A stretch of 64,000 nucleotides of DNA from Microbacteriaceae bacterium. Lineage in GTDB: Bacteria; Actinomycetota; Actinomycetes; Actinomycetales; Microbacteriaceae. The notes under the pieces are model-generated. The model had not been told where the DNA came from, searched no databases, and was given only the letters and a program-made list of their open reading frames with translations. This document shows, piece by piece, positions 33,711 to 41,544 of the stretch. How positions within the stretch are numbered: position 1 is the stretch's first letter; each line of letters begins with the position of its first letter. Both the position numbers and the translations under genes were made by a program. Location: positions 310,001 through 374,000 of the forward strand of contig WQZN01000002.1 of assembly GCA_009780695.1 (NCBI GenBank). The letters are read 5' to 3'.

Positions 33711-34652
33711 ATGCCGCCGATCACGCCGAGACCCTGGCGTCTCATCGTCGCCGTCAACCCCACCTCGGCGTTCGGCCGCAGCCACGGCGCGGGCGCCGTC
33801 GTGTGCGATGCGCTGGCCGCGGCCGGCCACACGGTCGTCGAGGTGCGGCAGCCGAACTTCGAGCTGCTGCGTCGCGAGGTCGAGCGCGAGGTCGCCGATC
33901 TGATCGGCGGGGGAGTCGGGGCGGATGCCGCGCGCGGCGCCCTGGTCGTCGTCGGCGGCGACGGCATGGTCAGCCTCGGTGTCAATGCGGTGGCCGAGAC
34001 GGGCATCCCGCTCGGCATCGTCCCCACGGGCACCGGCAATGACACCGCACGCAATCTCGGCCTGCCGCTCGCCGACCCGGCCGCGGCGGCGCAGCTCGTG
34101 GTCGACGGGCTCGAGCGCGAGCCGCGCGCCTACGACGCAGGCAGGGTCGTCCACGAGCCGCACACGACCTGGGTTTTCGGTGCGCTCTCGGCCGGCTTCG
34201 ACGCCGCCGTCAACGAGCGCGCGAACTTCATGTCGTGGCCGAAGGGACAGCGGAAGTACACGGTCGCGGTCGTCCGTGAGCTGCTCACCTTCCGCGCACC
34301 GCACTACCGCGTCGTCGTCGACGGCTACGAGCGGGAATTCGACGCGATGCTCGTCGCCGTCGCGAACCATACGTCGATCGGCGGCGGCATGAAGATCACG
34401 CCGGATGCCGTGATGGATGACGGCCTCTTCGACCTCTTCGTCGTCGACAGGATGTCCAAGCTGCGGTTCCTGCGCATCTTCCCGAAGGTGTTCGCGGGCG
34501 AGCACACGGGCTTCCCCGAGGTGCACATCGAACGCGTCCGCAGCGTGCGGATCGAGGCCGACGGCATCGTCGCCTATGCGGACGGCGAGCGGGTCGGCCC
34601 GCTGCCGGTCGAGGTTGCGGTCGTGCCGGGGGCCGTGAAGCTGTTGCATTGA
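33711..34652 (+). CDS. Diacylglycerol/lipid kinase-family protein
   Basis: 313 aa. The kinase N-domain shows LIVAVNPTSAFGR at the start, the nucleotide loop VVVGGDGMVSLGVNAV (GGDG at residues 82-85) and GIVPTGTGNDTARNLGLPL (107-111). The C-domain has FGALSAGFDAAVNERAN, AVANHTSIGGGMKITPDA, DGLFDLFVVDRMSK and ADGERVGPLPVEV. It is of the DgkB/YegS type, phosphorylating diacylglycerol or related lipids at the membrane. GAGGAG precedes ATG 33711. It diverges from the MBL gene. Confidence 0.93.
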   Translation: MPPITPRPWRLIVAVNPTSAFGRSHGAGAVVCDALAAAGHTVVEVRQPNFELLRREVEREVADLIGGGVGADAARGALVVVGGDGMVSLGVNAVAETGIPLGIVPTGTGNDTARNLGLPLADPAAAAQLVVDGLEREPRAYDAGRVVHEPHTTWVFGALSAGFDAAVNERANFMSWPKGQRKYTVAVVRELLTFRAPHYRVVVDGYEREFDAMLVAVANHTSIGGGMKITPDAVMDDGLFDLFVVDRMSKLRFLRIFPKVFAGEHTGFPEVHIERVRSVRIEADGIVAYADGERVGPLPVEVAVVPGAVKLLH

Positions 34653-34674
34653 GCAGCGCTGAGCCTGCCTCGAT

Positions 34675-34703
34675 TTGAACAGCACGTCACCGTCATGTAA
34701 AGT
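34675..34703 (+). promoter_or_regulatory. Promoter of the tRNA-Glu gene
   Basis: TTGAAC (34675-34680) and TAAAGT (34698-34703) are separated by exactly 17 bp, close to the sigma70-type consensus and the best two-box promoter in the window. Transcription should begin near 34710, about 27 nt before the mature tRNA. Confidence 0.8.
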
Positions 34704-34736
34704 CGTATCTGTTGCGCCGCAAGGCAAAACAAGTCC

Positions 34737-34809
34737 GGCCCCATCGTTTAGCGGCCTAGGACGTCGCCCTCTCACGGCGGTAACGCGGGTTCAAATCCCG
34801 CTGGGGTCA
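34737..34809 (+). tRNA. tRNA-Glu (anticodon CTC)
   Basis: 73 nt. The acceptor stem GGCCCCA pairs with TGGGGTC (one G-T pair) with discriminator A34809; CCA is not encoded. The anticodon stem is TCGCC/GGCGG around loop CTCTCAC, with anticodon CTC at 34771-34773, reading GAG. The T arm is GCGGGTTCAAATCCCGC. The D arm contains TTTAGCGGCCTAGGAC. It has its own promoter and terminator and is a single-gene unit. Genes beyond it (to about 40960) look accessory. Confidence 0.97.
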
Positions 34810-34813
34810 CAAC

Positions 34814-34854
34814 AGCCCGCTTCCTTTGATTCAAGCAGAGGAAGCGGGCTTTTT
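34814..34854 (+). terminator. Intrinsic terminator of tRNA-Glu
   Basis: AGCCCGCTTCCT (34814-34825) pairs perfectly with AGGAAGCGGGCT (34839-34850) around a 13-nt loop, followed by a run of T (34850-34854) and G. This is a textbook rho-independent terminator 4 nt after the tRNA end. Confidence 0.95.
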
Positions 34855-34925
34855 GTCTTCCTCGCCCAGGGTAAACGTCGCGGTGCTGTATGCTCGCAAT
34901 CGGGTCTCCGTGTGAGACTGCATCG

Positions 34926-35825
34926 GTGATCGATGTGCCGGCGACTGTGCGCAACACGGCACTTGCCGTCGGTGCCGCTGCCTGGCTCGAGCTTTTGCCC
35001 GAGCTCATTTCGTCTCTGGAGACGGACTGGGCGATCACGCTGGGGCGGCCATACGAGGGCGGCTCTGCAGGATTCGTTGTCGAGGCGACGATGGCCGACG
35101 GCACACAGGCTGTCTTGAAGGCAGTGGTGCCGGGTGTGGGCAACGATGCATCTCACGAGGCGACTGTTCTTCGCCTCGCGAACGGGGCTGGATGCCCGGC
35201 TCTGTACCGGTACGACGCGGGCCGAGGGGCCCTGCTCATGGAGCGGTTGGGGCGCCCCCTGTACGACTTGGGGCTGCCGTTGTCGCGTCGCCTTGGCATC
35301 CTCTGCGATACCGCGGCTGACATCTGGCGCCCGGCGGCGGATTGCGGGCTGCCGACGGGGGCGGAGAAAGCTCGGTCGCTTGCGGAAGTCGTCGTGCGGC
35401 TCTGGGAGGAACTCGATCACCCCTGCTCCGAGGCGGCGCTTGACTATGCACTCGGGGCCGCCCGTCGGCGCGAGTTGGCCCACCGCGACGAGAAAGCTGT
35501 TCTGGTCCACGGCGACGTGCATCAGTTGAACGCGCTTGAAAGCGGTGATGGCTTCAAACTCGTCGATCCAAAGGGGCTCCTGGCGGAAGCGGAGTATGAC
35601 CTCGGAACCCTGATGCGCGGGGATCCGGTCGAACTGCTGGCCGGCGACCCTCGCGATCGGGCCTACTGGCTGGCCGCGCGAATGGGACTCGACCCTGTCG
35701 CCACCTGGGAATGGGGCGCTGTCGAACGGCTCACAACCGGTCTGTTCTGCACCCAGATTCAGCAGCAGCCCCTCGGTCGCGACACACTCCGGACCGCCGA
35801 GGCAGTCACGGGGCTCGCCATCTGA
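34926..35825 (+). CDS. Aminoglycoside phosphotransferase-like kinase, APH(6)/streptomycin-kinase group
   Basis: 299 aa from GTG 34926. An in-frame ATG at 34890 lies within a TATGCT -10-like box (34888-34893), so the GTG is preferred. The kinase fold shows EGGSAGFVVEATMADGTQAV with the ATP-binding Lys in VLKAVVPG, LLMERLG, the catalytic loop VLVHGDVHQLNALES and the metal site KLVDPKGLLAEAEYDLG. HGDVHxxNxL and DPKGL(L)xE are typical of APH(6)-type streptomycin kinases and hydroxyurea-phosphotransferase relatives. It may inactivate streptomycin-like compounds or act on another small molecule; resistance is not shown. Codon use is looser than in neighbouring core genes, in line with acquisition next to the tRNA. 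Confidence 0.85.
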   Translation: MIDVPATVRNTALAVGAAAWLELLPELISSLETDWAITLGRPYEGGSAGFVVEATMADGTQAVLKAVVPGVGNDASHEATVLRLANGAGCPALYRYDAGRGALLMERLGRPLYDLGLPLSRRLGILCDTAADIWRPAADCGLPTGAEKARSLAEVVVRLWEELDHPCSEAALDYALGAARRRELAHRDEKAVLVHGDVHQLNALESGDGFKLVDPKGLLAEAEYDLGTLMRGDPVELLAGDPRDRAYWLAARMGLDPVATWEWGAVERLTTGLFCTQIQQQPLGRDTLRTAEAVTGLAI

Positions 35826-35980
35826 CCAATTAGCGGACCGGCTCGTGACGCTCGCTGGTGCGGCGGTCTTGAGTGCGCGTCAAAGGCGGCGTTGGAGCGC
35901 AGACGATGTCATGGACAACAGTCGTGTACCGATGGCAGCTGATCTCCTTCTGCGGCACACCGTTGCGCTAGCTTTCCGAC

Positions 35981-36451
35981 GTGGGGTCGCCGCGAGCGGT
36001 ACTTCTGAGGTGCATCGCCGCCATTGCCCTCGTCCTGTGCTGCGCAGGGTGTTCGCAGGGCGTTTGCGCCGGGCCGGGGGTGCTGTCACCGGCGGTATTC
36101 CTGGACGCATCCCCGTGGCTGTCGGCGCACCCGCACGCGTCGCTGCGAGCGTGCTACGCCGGGCGTTGCGAGACGATTGACGCCACGACGCATGAGCCGG
36201 TCCAGCTGGCGCAGTTCCATGGCATCCTCGGCACCCGCCAACTCCTCACCATCGCCTCGCAGGGTTCGCGTCCGCAGCAACTGATCAATGAACAGCTCAG
36301 CCTGAAGCGGAAGACGACGCCGGGGCCGTGCGGCAGCGTTGACTACTGGGGAATGAACACCCGTCTCTCGAGCGCGGGAAAAATAGCGATTCTGGGCTGG
36401 TCGGGCTCATATCTACAGCCCCTTACAGATATCCCGACGCCGGGACCGTAA
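35981..36451 (+). CDS. Putative lipoprotein of unknown function
   Basis: 156 aa from GTG 35981, with TAGCTT (35969-35974) 6 nt upstream, a leaderless promoter. The signal peptide AVLLRCIAAIALVLCCAGCS ends in a lipobox with C24 as the lipid site. The mature part has several Cys residues (RACYAGRCET, GPCGSVDYWG) that could form disulphides outside the cell. I do not recognise the family. The 155 bp before it (35826-35980) hold no convincing gene. Codon use is less GC3-biased than the core genes. Confidence 0.65.
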   Translation: MGSPRAVLLRCIAAIALVLCCAGCSQGVCAGPGVLSPAVFLDASPWLSAHPHASLRACYAGRCETIDATTHEPVQLAQFHGILGTRQLLTIASQGSRPQQLINEQLSLKRKTTPGPCGSVDYWGMNTRLSSAGKIAILGWSGSYLQPLTDIPTPGP

Positions 36452-36557
36452 ACCCACGCGCCTGCATCAGATCAGCGCCCGATGCCGGATCGGCATACGT
36501 GCGATGACCGAAGGCTCAGCGACGGGCGCCGTCGTGGCGGCTGCTAGCGTTCGGCAC

Positions 36558-37304
36558 GTGATCTTCGCGCTCGGCGAGTTCGATTCTGAGGATGACGGTC
36601 CGCTGCGCCCGATGCCGCTCGATGTCGACGGGGTTTTTCCTGCCGCCGCGGTGCTGTGCTTCTTTCCGGAGGCGATCGATGATCTTCACCGCGACGGCAC
36701 GCTGTCTCGAGTCGGTCAGTTCAGCGCACAACTCGGCGGGGCCGGCATTTACGCCACCGAGGACCGCAGGGTGGTCGTGTTCCATCCCGGCGTCGGCGGC
36801 CCACTGAGCGCTCACAACTTCGAACGCGCCATCGCCTCCGGAGTCACACGCGCCGTCGCGGTCGGCGGGGCCGGAGCCATCGACGCCGCGTTCGGGAAAG
36901 ACGACGTCCTCGTCGTGGCCTCGGCGGTCCGCGACGAGGGCACCTCGTTTCACTACCTGCCCGCCAACAGAACCGTCGAACTCGACGACGAAGAGGCGCG
37001 CCGGATCGTGCGCGGGTTCACTGTCCTCGGCATCCCGGCTCGACTCGGTCGCACTTGGACGACAGACGCGGACTTCCGAGAGACCCGCGCCCGCGTCGAA
37101 CGTCGCAAGGCGGAAGGCTGTATCGCGGTGGAGATGGAAGCGGCGTCACTGGCCGCAGTCGCACTGTTCCGCAACATTCGATATGCGCACGTGCTCTACA
37201 GCGGAGACGAGTTGCACGGCCCGACCTGGGCCGAGCGGTCGTGGACGACCTCTTCGAGACGACCTCAACTGCTCCGCGCGGCAATCGCTCTCGCTGCCCA
37301 CTGA
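36558..37304 (+). CDS. Nucleoside phosphorylase-family protein
   Basis: 248 aa from GTG 36558, preceded at 7 nt by TAGCGT (36545-36550). An ATG at 36504 is in frame, but the promoter spacing favours the GTG. The PNP/UDP-phosphorylase fold is shown by AVAVGGAGAIDAAFGKDDVL, VVASAVRDEGTSFHYLPANR and GCIAVEMEAASLAAVALFRN, where EMEA is the substrate-binding motif. It ends in LYSGDELHGPTWAERSW. It likely cleaves purine or pyrimidine nucleosides with phosphate; specificity unclear. It sits in the accessory block. Confidence 0.88.
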   Translation: MIFALGEFDSEDDGPLRPMPLDVDGVFPAAAVLCFFPEAIDDLHRDGTLSRVGQFSAQLGGAGIYATEDRRVVVFHPGVGGPLSAHNFERAIASGVTRAVAVGGAGAIDAAFGKDDVLVVASAVRDEGTSFHYLPANRTVELDDEEARRIVRGFTVLGIPARLGRTWTTDADFRETRARVERRKAEGCIAVEMEAASLAAVALFRNIRYAHVLYSGDELHGPTWAERSWTTSSRRPQLLRAAIALAAH

Positions 37305-37395
37305 AGGATCGGCATACAGGCCTGCCCGAAGCGAGGATTTGATCTTCGTGAGCCGGTCGTGCCACCGTGAGGTCTCGTCCAACGAAGGAGGAGTC

Positions 37396-38220
37396 GTGGC
37401 AAGCGATTTCGTGGCTGCGAACATGCGCAACTGGGATGAGCGCGTTGCCGACCATGTCGTGGCGTACGGCGCAGAGGCTTTCGCCGACGACCCCACCGCC
37501 ATCTGGGCCGGCACCGAAGCCGACCTTCTCGCGCCGTTCATGCCGAATGGCTCTTTCGAGGGGGTCGAGATGGTGCACTTGCAGTGCCACATCGGCCTCG
37601 ACACGATCAGCTTCGCCCGGCGCGGCGCGGCCATCGTCGGCACAGATCTGTCCAGCGCGGCGATCGCGGCCGCAACGGCGCTCTCCGAGCGGGCCGGAAC
37701 GGCGAACGCGTCGTTCGTGCGCTGCGCGAACGAGGACGCCCCCGAAGTGCTCAGCCGACAGTTCGACGCGGTGTTCACCTCGGTCGGCGTGCTCACCTGG
37801 CTTGAGGATCTCGACGCGTGGGCGCGCGCCGTATGCCGGCTGCTCCGGCCTGGCGGCGTGTTCCTGCTTTACGAGGGGCACCCGATGATGAGCGCGATGG
37901 AGTACGAACGCGACGACGATCTGCTCGTGGTCGGGGAGCCGTACTTCGCCTCGGGCAGCCCGAAACGGTTCGACGACGGCGTGACATACGCCAGCTCGAC
38001 CGTGATGAGCAACAACGTCACCTATCAGTGGCCTCATGACCTCGCTGAGATTCTGACGGCGCTCCTCAATGCCGGTCTGCGCATCGACGCCTTCGCCGAG
38101 CACGAGTCGATCCCGTGGAAGGCACTGCCCAGCTTGGTGCCCGGCGATCACGGCTGGGTTCTGCCGGACGGCAGCCCCAAGATTCCGCTCATGTTCTCGG
38201 TCATCGCTCGCCGCGCCTGA
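37396..38220 (+). CDS. Class I SAM-dependent methyltransferase
   Basis: 274 aa from GTG 37396, set by AAGGAGGAG at 37385-37393. The N-terminus is NMRNWDERVADHVVAYGAEA. Motif I is VHLQCHIGLDTISFARRGA, followed by IVGTDLSSAAIAAATALSER and the motif IV region DAVFTSVGVLTWLEDLDAWA with LLRPGGVFLLYEGHPMM. The Gly-rich SAM loop is altered (QCHIGLDT), a known variant in this family. The substrate is not recognisable; small-molecule methylation is the likeliest role. Confidence 0.9.
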   Translation: MASDFVAANMRNWDERVADHVVAYGAEAFADDPTAIWAGTEADLLAPFMPNGSFEGVEMVHLQCHIGLDTISFARRGAAIVGTDLSSAAIAAATALSERAGTANASFVRCANEDAPEVLSRQFDAVFTSVGVLTWLEDLDAWARAVCRLLRPGGVFLLYEGHPMMSAMEYERDDDLLVVGEPYFASGSPKRFDDGVTYASSTVMSNNVTYQWPHDLAEILTALLNAGLRIDAFAEHESIPWKALPSLVPGDHGWVLPDGSPKIPLMFSVIARRA

Positions 38221-38244
38221 CGGTTCTGCGGCGCGCGCGGGCTG

Positions 38245-38691
38245 TCAGCGGGCCGAGTCGCCGGACGCTCTGACCAGTCCGACCACGTGCTCGTAGCGGG
38301 GTCTGCGCGCAAAATCGGCCCACGACCAGATCGCCGGCCTGCCTTCCTCAGCGCACAGGTGCAGAAGCCCGTCACCCACGACGATCGCGACATGTGCACC
38401 CCACGCATTGTCCGAGTCGTTGAACAGGACCAGATCCAGGTCGTGAGCATCGGTGCGGTCGGGATGCTTCAGGGTCGAGTCCTCCCACAGCTCGCTGGAG
38501 CGGTGCGGCGGCACACGACGGTCGAAGAGAGCCAAGACGGCATACGCGTATCGCTGACAGTTGGCCCCCGATGCCAGCGGGATCGAATCGGATGCCTGTG
38601 GATGCGCCTCGAAGCGATACGGAGCGACCGCCACCCAGTCAGGCCAGCCGCCGGCCGGTCGAAGCCATCTGTCGAGGTCACGTGCTTCCAC
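38245..38691 (-). CDS. Putative NlpC/P60-like (papain-fold) protein
   Basis: 148 aa from GTG 38691; a TTG six codons upstream is possible. The candidate catalytic Cys is C45 in ASGANCQRYAYAVLALF, with H100 in NAWGAHVAIVVGDGLLHLCA and H111 nearby. DLVLFNDSD-x-AWGAHVAIVVGDG follows the NlpC/P60 plan (acidic turn, His, hydrophobic strand). There is no signal peptide, so it is either cytoplasmic or released by other means. It might hydrolyse amide bonds of peptidoglycan-derived peptides or proteins. The family call is by motif only. Confidence 0.6.
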   Translation of the reverse strand: MEARDLDRWLRPAGGWPDWVAVAPYRFEAHPQASDSIPLASGANCQRYAYAVLALFDRRVPPHRSSELWEDSTLKHPDRTDAHDLDLVLFNDSDNAWGAHVAIVVGDGLLHLCAEEGRPAIWSWADFARRPRYEHVVGLVRASGDSAR

Positions 38692-38872
38692 CCCACGATT
38701 CCAACACAACGGGCCTCGCCGACCAGTTGCGTCGAGAAGGGAGAGAGCATGGTGCCCACGTCATCCGTCTCAGCACGGGCCGGCAGCGCCCCGTCTTGTG
38801 TGCTCTCGCCTAGGCATGCGTCGGCCCGTTGGCGTTCTGCTCACCAGTCGGACTTCGAAACTCCCGGGGATG

Positions 38873-39520
38873 TCAGCCCTGGGCGTTCTTGACGATGTTC
38901 CAGCCTCCCGAGCCCGTGGTGGTCGCCGAGCCCGAGCTGGAGCTCGCGCTGCCGGACTGCTGTCGGTAGCTGACCTTGATGTTCGTGTAGGTCAGCGTGA
39001 ACTCGTCCTGCGGGTGTTCGTTGCTCGCCGTCTGCTCGTAGGTCGCGATCCCCACGTTCTGAAGTGCAATGGTGAGGAAGACATAGGGGTGTGCGCCCGT
39101 CGTCGTTCCGGTGACGGTCGCAGTGGGCAGCCGCTTGGCCGTCACCACGGACGTGAACAGCGTCGGCGAGGCGGCGCTCGAGGGGGCTGTGAAGCTGAAG
39201 GGGTTGAAGCTGACCTTGCCGGCGCCTGCGCCGGCGGCCGCGGATGCGATCGGAGCGGTTGCGCCCCATGCGATCGAACTGAGCGGGATCATGGTCGTTG
39301 CGCCCCCGGTCGTCCCGTCGGCCTTCTGGCCGCCGAGCACGAGCGTGTAGTGGGCACCGCCGGATGCGGCACCCGCGGCGATCGGGGCGGCTGCAGCGGG
39401 GGCCGCGACGGCCTCGCCGGCGGCCACGACGGCGGCGAGGGCACCGATGCCGAGGGCGCCGGTCTTGAGAACGTTGCGGCGGCTCGCGCCTGAGGGCGCG
39501 CTCATGATTTCATTCATCAT
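38873..39520 (-). CDS. Tat-exported Hcp-like (T6SS tube-type fold) protein
   Basis: 215 aa from ATG 39520, or the ATG next to it at 39517; GGAG lies just upstream. A Tat signal is clear: ASRRNVLKTGALGIGALAAV then AAGEAVAAPAAAAP. The mature part contains KVSFNPFSFTAPSSAASPTL, FTSVVTAKRLPTATVTGTTT, VFLTIALQNVGIATYEQTAS and DEFTLTYTNIKVSYRQQSGS, then a Ser/Gly tail and GGWNIVKNAQG. This strand order and the PFxFTxxxSxASPxLFxxVV segment match Hcp-like proteins found in Gram-positive actinobacteria. No T6SS gene is present nearby. It probably forms rings or tubes outside the membrane; function unknown. Confidence 0.75.
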   Translation of the reverse strand: MMNEIMSAPSGASRRNVLKTGALGIGALAAVVAAGEAVAAPAAAAPIAAGAASGGAHYTLVLGGQKADGTTGGATTMIPLSSIAWGATAPIASAAAGAGAGKVSFNPFSFTAPSSAASPTLFTSVVTAKRLPTATVTGTTTGAHPYVFLTIALQNVGIATYEQTASNEHPQDEFTLTYTNIKVSYRQQSGSASSSSGSATTTGSGGWNIVKNAQG

Positions 39521-39691
39521 CGACTCCGGTTCGCAGGGCCGTGGCGGCGGACCGCTCGCACGGCGGGGTGGGCGATTGTCGCGCACAACGTACCGCCGGG
39601 CGGCGCGGGCGAAGAGTCCCTCACTCAGGGGGCATTGGTCGGCGGCGGGGCGCTCGCACCTCGAGCATCAAGGTGATGCCGCGGCGCGCGC

Positions 39692-40318
39692 TCATTCGTA
39701 TGACGCGAAAGATGCTCTGACCCGGTACGCGGAGCCCAACTCGGCTGCGAGTCGCTGTTGCAGCGACATCCCGGCTTCCACCCACGCGCGGCAGTTCCGT
39801 TCGTCATCCCACCCGGGTTTGGCAGGCTTGGGCGGATCCGGAATGAGGTGGGCGTCCCAGAAGTCCCACCACACGCGCAAGTCCGCGGCAAGCTCGGGCG
39901 ACAAGCCGAGGTCATTTGGCGTGAGAGCGGGGCCGGCATTCGCCGTGAAGCCCCACAGCGGCCATCGATGCCCCCAGTCGGGAAAGAAGCGAATCTCGGT
40001 GCTCGATGTTGTCGGTCGCGTGCGGCGAATCAGCCCGATCGCGAGAAAGACCCAAGCCGCATCGACCGCTGCGAGCAGAACAAGGGTTGCCTGCGCAATC
40101 AGCCAGAACAGCATGTCGTGCGGGAGCAACATGGTCGGATCGAACGCGCCGGTGGCTTCAGATCGATCGACCGCCCACGTGTCGGCGATGTTCCACAGCG
40201 CGTAGAACGCAATCACGGCGGCGTTGAGCAGGGCGAGAAGAATCGTGCCGACGAGTACGGCGGCCCGTGGCCTCCGCGACCCCGCAGCATCACGCGGGGA
40301 AGGTGTCACATCCGACAT
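39692..40318 (-). CDS. Hypothetical membrane protein
   Basis: 208 aa with two predicted helices: AVLVGTILLALLNAAVIAFY (about residues 20-42) and MLFWLIAQATLVLLAAVDAA with VFLAIGL (about 68-95). The C-terminal half is soluble and rich in Trp (WGHRWPLWGF, VWWDFWDAHLIPDP, RNCRAWVEAG). No family was recognised. ATG 40318 lies 4 nt after the stop of the acetyltransferase gene, so they are probably cotranscribed. Confidence 0.65.
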   Translation of the reverse strand: MSDVTPSPRDAAGSRRPRAAVLVGTILLALLNAAVIAFYALWNIADTWAVDRSEATGAFDPTMLLPHDMLFWLIAQATLVLLAAVDAAWVFLAIGLIRRTRPTTSSTEIRFFPDWGHRWPLWGFTANAGPALTPNDLGLSPELAADLRVWWDFWDAHLIPDPPKPAKPGWDDERNCRAWVEAGMSLQQRLAAELGSAYRVRASFASYE

Positions 40319-40322
40319 GACC

Positions 40323-40934
40323 TCAGACGCTATCGGTGCGAGGCATCGGGGCGAGTTGCGCAGCAAGGTCTCCGGCCGCCTTCGACACCGCGTTGAAGTC
40401 TCGACGCACCACGTAGTCGTGGCCGCTGACGACCGCGCCCGCGGGCACGTCCTTCGCGACGACCGCGCCGGCCGCGACGACGGCGCCCGTGCCGATCGTC
40501 ACGCCGGGGCACACGGTGGCGTTCGCGCCGATCCACACGTTCGCCTCGATCACGATCGGGGCGACGGTGATCCCGTCGAACCGCTTCGCAGGGTCGGCGG
40601 GCCACCCCGCCGTCGCGAGCGTCACCCCGGGGCCGATCAGCGCGCGGTCCCCGATCGAGATGCCGCCCATGTCGAAGAACGAGCAGTTCTGGTTCACGAA
40701 GACCTGCTCGCCGAAGTCCAGGTTGAGCCCGAAATCGCAGTAGAACGGCGGGAAGAGAGTCAGCGTCTCGGGCACGGGGCGGCCGAAGATCTCGCGAAGG
40801 ATCGCGGTGCGCCCGTCGACATCGCTGTGGCGCAGCACATTGAGGCGGGATGTCAGATCCATGACGACCTGTGTGCGCTCGGCGGCCGCCCTCGACTCGG
40901 GGGTGCGCCGGGGGATGAGCCGTTCGTTCCGCAT
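40323..40934 (-). CDS. Hexapeptide-repeat O-acetyltransferase (maltose/galactoside type)
   Basis: 203 aa. The N-terminal helix pair is typical of the family (SRAAAERTQVVMDLTSRLNV). The left-handed beta-helix has FYCDFGLNLDFGEQVFVNQN, CSFFDMGGISIGDRALIGPG, VTLATAGWPADPAKR and IVIEANVWIGANATVCPGVT. The catalytic His, expected in the T-H-P segment of LacA/Maa, is replaced here by TAGWPAD, so activity may be lost or differ. It most resembles maltose O-acetyltransferases, which acetylate sugars with acetyl-CoA. Confidence 0.87.
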   Translation of the reverse strand: MRNERLIPRRTPESRAAAERTQVVMDLTSRLNVLRHSDVDGRTAILREIFGRPVPETLTLFPPFYCDFGLNLDFGEQVFVNQNCSFFDMGGISIGDRALIGPGVTLATAGWPADPAKRFDGITVAPIVIEANVWIGANATVCPGVTIGTGAVVAAGAVVAKDVPAGAVVSGHDYVVRRDFNAVSKAAGDLAAQLAPMPRTDSV

Positions 40935-40974
40935 AGTCGTCCATCTTGCACGTCACCTGCGGCACACTGGCAGC

Positions 40975-41475
40975 GTGACGACGACGGAGCGCACCCTCAT
41001 CCTGCTGCGGCATGCCAAGTCGGACTGGCCGGGGTCCGTCCCGGACATCGATCGCCCGCTGGCCGAGCGCGGACACACCCAGGCTCCGCTGGCCGGGCAG
41101 TGGCTCGCGAGCCGCGCGGGCGGCGTCGACCTGGCCGTCGTGTCGCCGGCACGGCGTGCCCGCGAGACCTGGCAGCTGGCGAGTGCGGAACTGACATCCG
41201 CACCGCCCACGCGAATCGACGAGCGCGTGTATCTCGCGTCATCGGGTCGGCTCCTCCAGATCGTGCGCGAGATTCCGGATGCCACCCGCACGGTGGTCCT
41301 GGTCGGCCACAACCCCGGAATGGAAGACCTGGCGTCGCTGTTCGCCGACGAGCCGGTGATCATGCGCACGTGCGGCATCGCCGAGATCGGCGTGACCGGC
41401 CCGTGGGCTGGGCTCGACACGGCCTCGGCGGTGCTGAGGGCCGCAGGCCGTTCGGACGGCCACGAGTTGGGTTGA
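40975..41475 (+). CDS. SixA-like histidine phosphatase
   Basis: 166 aa from GTG 40975. The catalytic segment is LILLRHAKSDWPGSVPDIDR (R12, H13), then RPLAERGHTQA, AVVSPARRARETWQLASAEL and the second His in VVLVGHNPGMEDLASLF. RHAKSxW and GHNPGxE are diagnostic of the SixA branch, which in E. coli dephosphorylates a phosphohistidine protein of the nitrogen PTS. Here the partner is unknown. CACACT at 6 nt before the GTG could be a weak -10 box. It diverges from the acetyltransferase gene with 40 bp between. Confidence 0.9.
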   Translation: MTTTERTLILLRHAKSDWPGSVPDIDRPLAERGHTQAPLAGQWLASRAGGVDLAVVSPARRARETWQLASAELTSAPPTRIDERVYLASSGRLLQIVREIPDATRTVVLVGHNPGMEDLASLFADEPVIMRTCGIAEIGVTGPWAGLDTASAVLRAAGRSDGHELG

Positions 41476-41544
41476 TCGCGCCCCGATGCAGGGCGAGGAT
41501 GTCGAGAGAAGTCGATGCACTGCCGACCGGTGGGAGAAGACGAG

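Noticed and set aside
34737-34809. Attachment site of an integrated element at tRNA-Glu
   Set aside because: No integrase, no phage gene and no repeat of the tRNA 3' end were seen downstream, so an element cannot be claimed.
35826-35980. Short open frames between the kinase and the lipoprotein
   Set aside because: No domain, no ribosome site, and Arg-rich translation; more likely non-coding.
38873-39520. A working type VI secretion system
   Set aside because: Only one Hcp-like protein is present, with a Tat signal; none of the sheath, baseplate or ClpV genes is in the window.
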